Assembly (NCBI GenBank): GCA_003694055.1
Contig: RFLC01000057.1
Location: 1-12,958 of the forward strand
Length of the DNA stretch: 12,958 nucleotides
Direction: 5' to 3'
Origin: Candidatus Pacearchaeota archaeon
Lineage (GTDB): Archaea; Nanobdellota; Nanobdellia; Pacearchaeales; GW2011-AR1
The notes beneath the pieces are model-generated. The model saw only the letters and a program-made list of their open reading frames with translations, was not told the origin of the DNA and did no database searches. Position 1 is the first letter of the stretch. Every line of letters begins with the position of its first letter. Position numbers and translations under genes: made by a program. Below are positions 6,290 through 11,783 of this stretch, in pieces.

Positions 6290-6853
6290 ATGAGAGATGA
6301 CTTGATTGGGGGTTTGAGGAACGCGCTCGAGCGGGGCAGCACGCTTGAGCAGGCTATCCAGAGTTTTATTAACGCGGGCTACAACTCCGAGGAAGTGCAT
6401 GCTGCTGCTGCGCTGCTTTCCGGCGGTGTGTCGCGGATAATTTACAGCGATTCGCGCAGCGAACACAGAATACCGACGAAAGCTCTTTCGCAAACTAGCG
6501 CTGAAAGCGGGAAAAAGATTCAAAGCGCGCAAGCTGTCCAGCAAATGAAGCAAGTGCCCAAACCAACTAGTGCGCAGAAAAACACTCAACAAAAACCAGC
6601 GCACTCTCAAGCCCAGACCACTGCTCAACACCCGCTTCCGCCTGCACCAAAAAAAACAAATGCTCCGCAAGCGCAACAAACAAATAACTCCATCTTCACA
6701 ACGCCGCCAAAAAAGCAAGAGCTAGCGAGCGAGAGCAAAGCAAGCCATGGCAGCAGCTCAAGGAAGGTAATTCTAGGCATCTCGCTCGCAGTTTCTGTCC
6801 TAGTTTTGCTTGGCTCAATTGGATTCCTGCTTTACCTAATCCTAACTCGTTGA
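6290..6853 (+). CDS. Tail-anchored protein with N-terminal helical (UBA-like) domain
   Basis: The product is 187 aa. Residues 1-45 form a compact helical unit (GLRNALERGSTLEQAIQSF, INAGYNSEEVHAAAALL) resembling UBA-like or SHOCT-like three-helix modules. Residues 60-155 are a Gln/Pro/Ala/Lys-rich, probably disordered, linker. Residues 158-185 form a single hydrophobic helix with only two residues after it, so the protein is most likely anchored by its C-terminus with the rest in the cytoplasm. I do not recognise a named family. It is four bases upstream of the polytopic membrane protein gene, so the two are surely co-transcribed and may act together. Confidence 0.8.
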   Translation: MRDDLIGGLRNALERGSTLEQAIQSFINAGYNSEEVHAAAALLSGGVSRIIYSDSRSEHRIPTKALSQTSAESGKKIQSAQAVQQMKQVPKPTSAQKNTQQKPAHSQAQTTAQHPLPPAPKKTNAPQAQQTNNSIFTTPPKKQELASESKASHGSSSRKVILGISLAVSVLVLLGSIGFLLYLILTR

Positions 6854-6857
6854 GCAA

Positions 6858-7586
6858 ATGAAGTTCTATAAAATTGCATCTGCGTTTAAGCGCGCCAAAT
6901 CCAAACTTGCAAGACAGCCGCAAATTTTTGTTTTTGGGCTTGTGCTTTACCTCTCCCTTATAATTTTCTCCCAAATCTCGCAGCGATACAATTATCTTTT
7001 GGCTAGCCCTAGCGCAATGCTTTATTTTGTTTCGATGGGCGCGATTTACATTGCCATTCTAGCTTACAACCTGTCAGGAATTCTTACTCTTGCCAATTCT
7101 AAAAGCAAGGGTTTCAAACAAATGCTCAAGGACTATTTCTCAGGCGCGAGCAAGAGTTTCCTGAAGATGTTTGCCGCGCTCGTGCTCATCACTCTGGTTT
7201 CTTTTTTTGTTGAGGAAAGCGCGTTCGCGATAGCGTTTGTCGTCGGAAAGGCGCTCCACTTCCCAGTTCGCGCTGCACAGGTTCTTTTCATCTCAGTCTA
7301 TTTCGCCGGATTAATTGGTTTGCTCTTGTTCTTGACATTCGTGCCAGTAGCGAGCGTTGTTGGCTCGCGCAACTTTCTATCTAGCATTGGGCAGGGGATA
7401 AAGTTCGTCAAGAGAAACTACTTGGAGAGCTTTGTTTTGGTTTTCGCCTTTAGCATAACCTTTCTCTTGGTGCAGTATTTGCCGCAGAGAATTGGGGAAA
7501 TTGTTGAGAACATAATTCTCGTCCCAATCGTTAGTGTGTTCATGGTTGAATTTTTCTTAGCTGGGAGAAAGAGAGGGTTAGGATGA
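6858..7586 (+). CDS. Polytopic integral membrane protein, unknown function
   Basis: The product is 242 aa with about six hydrophobic segments, roughly at residues 22-40, 53-77, 103-130, 140-168, 189-205 and 217-235. The N-terminus (KFYKIASAFKRAKSKLARQ) is amphipathic and basic, suggesting a cytoplasmic start. No charged transport motif, catalytic site or known signature is visible. The arrangement resembles the loosely defined archaeal membrane proteins that form channel- or scaffold-like bundles, but I cannot name a family. It starts four bases after the tail-anchored protein gene, and its stop overlaps the next start in an ATGA, indicating translational coupling with the methyltransferase. 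Confidence 0.82.
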   Translation: MKFYKIASAFKRAKSKLARQPQIFVFGLVLYLSLIIFSQISQRYNYLLASPSAMLYFVSMGAIYIAILAYNLSGILTLANSKSKGFKQMLKDYFSGASKSFLKMFAALVLITLVSFFVEESAFAIAFVVGKALHFPVRAAQVLFISVYFAGLIGLLLFLTFVPVASVVGSRNFLSSIGQGIKFVKRNYLESFVLVFAFSITFLLVQYLPQRIGEIVENIILVPIVSVFMVEFFLAGRKRGLG

Positions 7587-8119
7587 TATATCAACCTAGA
7601 GAAGATTCTTTCCTCACGTTGAAAGCGCTTCGCTCTTTTGGAAGTTTGCGTGGCAAGAGCGTGCTTGATGTAGGAACCGGCTCTGGAATTCTGGCAATTG
7701 AAGCGAAAAGGTTGGGTGCTGAAAAGGTGGTTGCAAGCGACATTTCCGACGAGGGATTTGAGCTGATTCGCTCGCACGGCGTGGAAACAATTAAGTCGGA
7801 TTTATTTGAGAGGATAAAAGGCAGGTTTGATTTGATAATTTTCAATGCTCCGTATCTGCCGGCAGATGAGCGCGAGGACGAAGAGAGCGCGCGGCACACA
7901 ACAGCGGGAAAACAAGGGGATGAGATAATCTGCAGGTTTTTGGAGCAAGCGTCGCAACACCTTGCCAGAAAAGGAGTGATACTTCTCACACTTTCATCTC
8001 TCACTCCAAAAGAAAGAATCCTTAAACTCATTGATAGGAAAAATATGGGCGTTGAAACGATTGCAAAAGAAAAATTCTTCTTTGAGGAGATTTATGTTTG
8101 GCAGATTTCGGTTGAGTAG
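7583..8119 (+). CDS. HemK2/Mtq2-type protein glutamine methyltransferase
   Basis: The product is 178 aa, a small class I SAM-dependent methyltransferase. The N-terminal YQPREDSFLTLKAL (residues 3-16) matches the YxPxEDS signature of the HemK2/Mtq2 family. The SAM motif I is DVGTGSG (29-35) and an acidic ribose-binding residue is D53 (ASDIS). The catalytic motif is NAPY (88-91) in place of the usual NPPY. The family methylates the glutamine of the GGQ loop in class I release factors (eRF1/aRF1) to N5-methylglutamine, usually with the zinc protein Trm112 as partner; no trm112 gene is visible here. NAPY keeps the substrate-binding Asn and Tyr, so activity is plausible. Some family members methylate lysine instead. 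It is the last gene of a three-gene operon and its link to the two membrane proteins is unclear. Confidence 0.88.
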   Translation: MIYQPREDSFLTLKALRSFGSLRGKSVLDVGTGSGILAIEAKRLGAEKVVASDISDEGFELIRSHGVETIKSDLFERIKGRFDLIIFNAPYLPADEREDEESARHTTAGKQGDEIICRFLEQASQHLARKGVILLTLSSLTPKERILKLIDRKNMGVETIAKEKFFFEEIYVWQISVE

Positions 8120-8131
8120 TGACTCAATTGC

Positions 8132-8151
8132 GTATATACGCACGTATATAC
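8132..8151. repeat. Palindromic element GTATATAC-GCAC-GTATATAC, copy 2
   Basis: This 20-mer is identical to 3281-3300. It begins 13 bases after the methyltransferase stop codon. Here the left flank also creates the perfect palindrome TGCGTATATACGCA. Confidence 0.75.
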
Positions 8152-8288
8152 ATAGCCATTCTCAGAATAAATGCGAAAGCGGCGAGCGCGAAAGCTGAAA
8201 GCGCGGCGCGCTAGTTGGAATTGAGACTTAGTGTACAGACCGCGCAATCTCCGCGCCGCGCATTTGCCGACGAAAAACTAACCTGGAG

Positions 8289-8311
8289 GAATGAAATTTG
8301 CGATTTCATTC
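8289..8311. repeat. Perfect inverted repeat, 9-bp stem and 5-base loop
   Basis: GAATGAAAT and ATTTCATTC are exact reverse complements separated by TTGCG. It lies 65 bases beyond the stop of the 53-aa minus-strand gene, in the convergent gap, so it may be a transcript-end or processing structure. Confidence 0.6.
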
Positions 8312-8337
8312 ACAACGAGCAACACTAAAACGAAACC

Positions 8338-8368
8338 AAGAAAATGAAGAAAAAATAAAACAAAACTC
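8338..8368 (-). terminator. T-rich termination region of the 53-aa gene
   Basis: Just after the TAA the minus strand carries several T tracts in series (TTTTG, TTTTA, TTTTTTC, then TTTTC), the usual form of archaeal terminators. Confidence 0.5.
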
Positions 8369-8375
8369 AACGCAC

Positions 8376-8537
8376 TTACCTTCTTTTCTTTTTGGTGCGG
8401 CTGGAAGATTTCTTCTTTGCTTTCTTCTTCCTGCCTCCGCGGGCCATCTTTGCCTCACACACGTTTCCCTTAGAATCGACGTAGTACAAGTAGCCCGGTT
8501 TGCGTTGGACAACGTTCTTAGCAACAATCCTTCCCAT
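8376..8537 (-). CDS. Small conserved-type lysine-rich basic protein, 53 aa
   Basis: The gene reads from the minus-strand ATG at 8537 to a TAA at 8376-8378. It is supported by a near-perfect Shine-Dalgarno, GGAGGTG at 8548-8542 with 4-base spacing, and a TATA box at 8577-8586. Residues 1-30 form a compact unit (GRIVAKNVV, RKPGYLYYVD, KGNVCEAK) that looks like a short beta-hairpin fold with one Cys. Residues 31-53 are an extremely basic Lys/Arg/Ser tail (ARGGRKKKAKKK, then TKKKRR). I recall similar short proteins annotated as hypothetical in DPANN archaea, but cannot check. The composition suggests binding to DNA, RNA or the ribosome; a chromatin or rRNA-associated role is inference. It was easily missed because a longer plus-strand frame overlaps it. 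Confidence 0.85.
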   Translation of the reverse strand: MGRIVAKNVVQRKPGYLYYVDSKGNVCEAKMARGGRKKKAKKKSSSRTKKKRR

Positions 8538-8576
8538 TTCACACCTCCTTTTATTTTTACTTATTTGTCGCCAACA

Positions 8577-8586
8577 ATATTTAAAT
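8577..8586 (-). promoter_or_regulatory. TATA box of the 53-aa basic protein gene
   Basis: ATTTAAATAT on the minus strand lies about 45 bp before the ATG. It predicts a transcript starting near 8556 with a ~19-base leader carrying the Shine-Dalgarno, in contrast to the leaderless genes nearby. Confidence 0.6.
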
Positions 8587-9059
8587 CTTTCTCGTCGTGA
8601 AGTTCTCGTCGACGCGGAGTTTGGCAGAGTTAAAAAAGCACTATTTTTCCGACGAGAAACGATGCGAATTTTTTAGTTGCGTTAATTTCAGTTGTTTTGC
8701 AAATGCCTCGCGCTTTCGCGCGCAGTTGCGGCGTCGGGCGCGCGCCGCGCCTGAGAAGTGAACTTCCAGCTGACAAAGCGCGCGCTCGTTCAGCTCCTGT
8801 ACGGCGCGAACATAATGCCAACACGCTCGCTTCCATAACTTCAGTCAACAATCGCCGCGCACAAGCATGAGACAGCGGTTTAACACAAACTTTACTCTAA
8901 ACTCACCCCTCTCCCCAAGACAGAAATTCATCGCTGGCTAAAGTGCGTTCGTTGACTATCGCAACTTGATAGAGCTTCTAAATCACTCACCCATCACAGA
9001 ACTATCTCGCAATCTCAAATAATGCATTGCTATACAATTAAATTTAAAAAATAAATGAG
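8587..9059. other. Half-kilobase gap without a credible gene
   Basis: Both strands lack a convincing reading frame; a 73-codon minus frame at 8630-8851 has random-looking composition and no start signals. The left half is rich in GC-only words, including GGCGCGCGCC and the 9-mer GCGCCGCGC at 8742-8750. A TATA-like GTTAAAAAAG near 8629-8638 could drive an untranslated plus-strand RNA. I saw no tRNA, no C/D box pair and no CRISPR repeat. The right end is AT-rich and holds the promoter of the next gene. Confidence 0.5.
9036..9050 (+). promoter_or_regulatory. TATA-like region before the 220-aa orphan gene
   Basis: AATTAAATTTAAAAA offers two overlapping TATA centres, at about 9040 and 9046. With 25-27 bp spacing these point to the second (9066) or third (9072) in-frame ATG. 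Confidence 0.45.
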
Positions 9060-9722
9060 ATGGTTATGGCGATGCGAATCACTTTTAACAACATGCGCGA
9101 TGCCTACCGAATGCTTGCAAATGGCTGGTGCTCACCATCGAATTATTTTGAGTATCTTGAGGACTCGGGAGATGCAGAAGCAGACCGTTATGATAGCCCC
9201 ACTCCTGTTTCAATTGAGAAAATTGCCGGCACCGTGCAACTTCCTTGGCCAGCGAAGAGCGCTTCGGTTATGATGATGCGCGCAGGCGCGCGTTTGATTC
9301 AAGGGTTTAGTCTGACTCTCCATCACTCTAGCCCTACGACAGCATTAGGAACGCACGAGCGTTTTCTTAGTGAACACAGACTGAAAATTTTAGAACGAAA
9401 CAATGAGAGATACAGGGCTTATGTGATTATAACGCCAGACGGGCAGACAGAGAACGAGCACGGAGGCTTGCAACCAGATGCATTTATTGAAGAGTGCCCA
9501 ACCAGCGCGATAATCTCAATGGGCCAGGAAGGTGCGCGCGCATTAAACTTTGGAGAGTGGGAAGAGTTTAAAAGAGATTCAAATTTCTTGCTTGACTTAG
9601 CGAGAATGTATTTGAACTCGTTCTACGAGAGAGCAACTCCAAACAGAAAGCTCAATGATTTGAGCTTGGGATTTATGCTTTTGCCGACTTCTCTTTACGA
9701 GGAAACCTCAGACGACGATTAA
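9060..9722 (+). CDS. Orphan protein, unknown function
   Basis: The product is 220 aa from the first of three closely spaced ATGs (9060, 9066, 9072). Promoter spacing favours 9066 or 9072, which would shorten it by two or four residues. I do not recognise the family. It has no signal peptide or membrane helix and is predicted cytoplasmic. A central region around residues 55-120 has the beta-alpha look of a compact domain (KIAGTVQLPWPAKSASVMMM, SLTLHHSS). A YRAYVIITPDG strand follows at about 117-127. The C-terminus is acidic (EETSDDD). Aromatic and His residues are well distributed, so an enzyme or binding protein is possible. It ends 29 bases before the YchF start but that gene has its own TATA box. 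Confidence 0.78.
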   Translation: MVMAMRITFNNMRDAYRMLANGWCSPSNYFEYLEDSGDAEADRYDSPTPVSIEKIAGTVQLPWPAKSASVMMMRAGARLIQGFSLTLHHSSPTTALGTHERFLSEHRLKILERNNERYRAYVIITPDGQTENEHGGLQPDAFIEECPTSAIISMGQEGARALNFGEWEEFKRDSNFLLDLARMYLNSFYERATPNRKLNDLSLGFMLLPTSLYEETSDDD

Positions 9723-9731
9723 TTTTTAAAA
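9723..9731 (+). promoter_or_regulatory. TATA box of the YchF gene
   Basis: TTTTTAAAA, directly after the preceding stop codon, is centred 25 bp before the ATG at 9752. This selects that start over the in-frame TTG at 9737 and predicts a leaderless transcript. Confidence 0.6.
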
Positions 9732-9751
9732 CTCGGTTGTTTAGCTCTCGC

Positions 9752-10963
9752 ATGTTAATCGGAATTGTTGGAAGACCAAACGTCGGCAAGTCTACTTTCT
9801 TTAAAGCCGCGACTTTAGCAGATGTGCTTATAGCAAACTACCCTTTTGCGACGATAAAGCCAAATCATGCGGTTGGTTATGTGAAAGTGCTTGACCTTGC
9901 GCCGGAATTCGGGAAGGTTAGCGAGCCGCGTGAAGGGTTTGTGCGCGACGGCATGAATGAGAAGGGCGAAAGAGTGAAAGGAATGTGGCGGTTTGTGCCG
10001 GTTGAGTTGATAGATGTTGCAGGGCTTGGGGAGGGTGCGAGCGAGGGAAGGGGACTAGGAAACGAATTTTTAAACGACCTTGCAAGCGCAGATGCGTTGA
10101 TACAAGTCATCGACGCAAGCGGAGAGAGCGATGCCGAGGGCAAGCCAACGCAAAACTACTCTCCCGGAGAAGACATTCGAGTGATAGAAAGAGAGCTTGA
10201 CAAATGGTATCTGAAAATTTTGTCAAAGGTCTGGAGAAGTTTTGCGAAAAGCGTGCAGGTTAGCGGGAAGAATTTTGAAGAGGCAATCGCAGAGCAGTTC
10301 TCAGGTTTGCGAATCACTCGCGAACATGTGAAAAGCGCGGTCAAGTCTCTTGGCTTGGATGTAAAGCACTCTCCGTCGTGGAGCGAGGATGAGTTGCTGA
10401 GATTTGCGCGCGAGCTTAGGAAAAAATCTAAACCAATGTTGATTGTTGCAAACAAAATGGACAGACCGAACTCGCGGAAGAACCTTGAGAAAATAAAAGA
10501 AGAGTTTGAGCATGATGTTGTGCCGTGTTTTGCCGACGGAGAGCTGGCGCTGAAGGAAGCTGACCGAGCAGGTTTGATTGAGTATGTGCCGGGAGAAAGC
10601 TCGTTCGAGATAAAGGCAGAGTTGTCTGAAAAGCAGAGGGAAGCTTTAGATAAAATAAAAAAATTCATGGAAGAGTTTGGCTCAACTGGCGTTCAGGAGG
10701 CGCTGAATAAAGTTGTGTTTGAGCTCTTGCACTACATTGTAGTTTTTCCTGCTGGCGAAAAGTTAGTTGACAGCAAGGGGAGGGTCTTGCCAGACTGCTT
10801 TCTCCTGCCCCATGGAAGCACTGCGCTTGACTTCGCTTACAAACTCCACACCGACATCGGAAATAATTTTGTCAAGGCAATTGACATCCGTACGAAAAGA
10901 GCGGTTGGCAAGGAGTATGTTCTGCAGCATCGCGATGGTTTGGAGATTTTGACGAGAAGTTAG
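9752..10963 (+). CDS. ychF: Archaeal YchF/OLA1-type GTPase with TGS domain
   Basis: The product is 403 aa. The P-loop GRPNVGKS is at residues 7-14, the G3 motif DVAG at 88-91, and the G4 motif NKMD at 234-237. A helical insertion at about 140-225 separates G3 and G4. A C-terminal TGS domain covers about 327-402 (VVFPAGEKLVD, LPHGSTALDFAYKLHTDIG). This architecture is the archaeal branch of the Obg/YchF family. Bacterial YchF has NxxE at G4 and prefers ATP, whereas the Asp retained here predicts GTP preference. Family members associate with ribosomes and are linked to translation and stress control. The protein starts exactly at the conserved MLIGIVG strand, supporting the chosen ATG. It is monocistronic as far as visible, convergent with the next gene. 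Confidence 0.93.
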   Translation: MLIGIVGRPNVGKSTFFKAATLADVLIANYPFATIKPNHAVGYVKVLDLAPEFGKVSEPREGFVRDGMNEKGERVKGMWRFVPVELIDVAGLGEGASEGRGLGNEFLNDLASADALIQVIDASGESDAEGKPTQNYSPGEDIRVIERELDKWYLKILSKVWRSFAKSVQVSGKNFEEAIAEQFSGLRITREHVKSAVKSLGLDVKHSPSWSEDELLRFARELRKKSKPMLIVANKMDRPNSRKNLEKIKEEFEHDVVPCFADGELALKEADRAGLIEYVPGESSFEIKAELSEKQREALDKIKKFMEEFGSTGVQEALNKVVFELLHYIVVFPAGEKLVDSKGRVLPDCFLLPHGSTALDFAYKLHTDIGNNFVKAIDIRTKRAVGKEYVLQHRDGLEILTRS

Positions 10964-11190
10964 CCGTTAATCTTATGCCAACTTCTTCTAAAACGCTTAT
11001 CATGCAAGTTGCCGCGCTTGTTATAAGTTGCTCTTTTAGCTCAAGACTTTGCGGGTTTCTTTCTTGTGCAAATCGTAAGCCAAAAGAAAATCACTAACTT
11101 CGTGAAGCGTTACGCACTAAGCCGAAAGATTTGAAGATTAGACAGCAAATTTTGCGGCTGCAGGAGCGCGGCGCGCCATCTCGAGAGAGA
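10964..11190. other. Convergent gap, nothing clear
   Basis: There is no credible gene. The gap holds one GC-only 9-mer (11166-11174, inside GCGCGGCGCGCC) close to the end of the minus-strand gene. It lacks the GTATATAC element found in the other two convergent gaps. Confidence 0.5.
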
Positions 11191-11724
11191 TTAACCAAAC
11201 TTCGAGTAAAGCGAGAGGTAACCTTTTGATACGAGTTTTGTTCTCGAGGCAACGAGTTCAATCGAGGATTTGCCCTGTTCAAATGATGTCCTTACATACG
11301 ATTTGTTGAGAAGCATTTTGGCTGCTTCTTTTTTCGTTGTGAAAACGCGGATGTCCTCGTTAGCTATTGAGCCGCGGCGCACGATTATCCTGCCGTCGAT
11401 AATTTCTGCAGAATAAACATCATCTCCGACATGAATCTCTATCTTCGGAGTTTCTGAGCTAAGCGGAGGGTTGTGGAGTTGCGCTGCGCCGAGTTGTGCC
11501 AAGAGATAGAGAACAAAACTCTCATTGAACTCGCTTGCAATCTCCTCAACTGACTTGCCTGCAGCAGGGTTTGGGAGCGCGCGCCGCTTGCCCGCAGAGT
11601 TAGAATTGTCATTTCCATTAGCGCCGGGATAGACTGATTTGTAGATGTAAACACCTAAAGAAAGCAGCAACATGGCTATGAATGCCGCCAACAACAAGAG
11701 CGCAACTTTTGTGCTTGTTTTCAT
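11191..11724 (-). CDS. Membrane-anchored protein, possible SCP2-like domain
   Basis: The product is 177 aa from the minus-strand ATG at 11724. Residues 7-29 form one hydrophobic helix after a short MKTSTK, so the protein is an N-anchored or secreted protein with its bulk outside. An Asn/Ser/Gly linker (34-45) leads to a soluble domain at about 55-177. The part from residue 92 (KIEIHVGDDVYSAEIIDGRIIVRRG, then DIRVFTTKKEAAKMLL, SSIELVASRTKLVSKGYLSLYSKFG) follows the strand and helix order of SCP2-like lipid-binding domains, including a threshold-type TTKKEA helix. This match is tentative. Its promoter overlaps that of the divergent pgi gene. Confidence 0.8.
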   Translation of the reverse strand: MKTSTKVALLLLAAFIAMLLLSLGVYIYKSVYPGANGNDNSNSAGKRRALPNPAAGKSVEEIASEFNESFVLYLLAQLGAAQLHNPPLSSETPKIEIHVGDDVYSAEIIDGRIIVRRGSIANEDIRVFTTKKEAAKMLLNKSYVRTSFEQGKSSIELVASRTKLVSKGYLSLYSKFG

Positions 11725-11740
11725 TTACCCTATTTACGAA

Positions 11741-11752
11741 AATATTTTAAAC
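11741..11752. promoter_or_regulatory. Shared TATA region of a divergent promoter
   Basis: AATATTTTAAAC is centred 23 bp from the minus-strand ATG at 11724 and about 37 bp from the plus-strand ATG at 11784. Its near-symmetry could serve both genes: leaderless to the left, with a short leader carrying the Shine-Dalgarno to the right. Confidence 0.45.
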
Positions 11753-11783
11753 TCGTTTTTCCTGATGTTTTCGAGGTGCTGCG

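Larger units (their letters stand above)
8120..8375. other. Convergent gap with palindromic repeat
   Basis: This gap contains the second 20-bp palindromic element, two copies of the GC-only 9-mer (8201-8209 and 8253-8261), a 23-bp inverted repeat (8289-8311) and, on the minus strand, the T-rich stop region of the 53-aa gene. I see no credible gene. A plus frame running through 8298-8600 is a shadow of the minus-strand gene. Confidence 0.6.

Noticed and set aside
5891..6718. 275-codon minus-strand frame opposite RNase J and the tail-anchored protein
   Set aside because: Shadow frame: the plus strand carries clear RNase J motifs in the same stretch.
8291..8347. 18-codon frame with GGAGG just upstream
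   Set aside because: Spacing of about one base is too short for a Shine-Dalgarno and the frame sits in a hairpin arm.
8298..8600. 100-codon plus-strand frame
   Set aside because: It is the antisense of the 53-aa gene, which has a Shine-Dalgarno, a TATA box and coherent protein sequence; the plus frame has none.
8630..8851. 73-codon minus-strand frame
   Set aside because: Arg/Ala-rich random-looking composition over GC-word DNA, no start signals.
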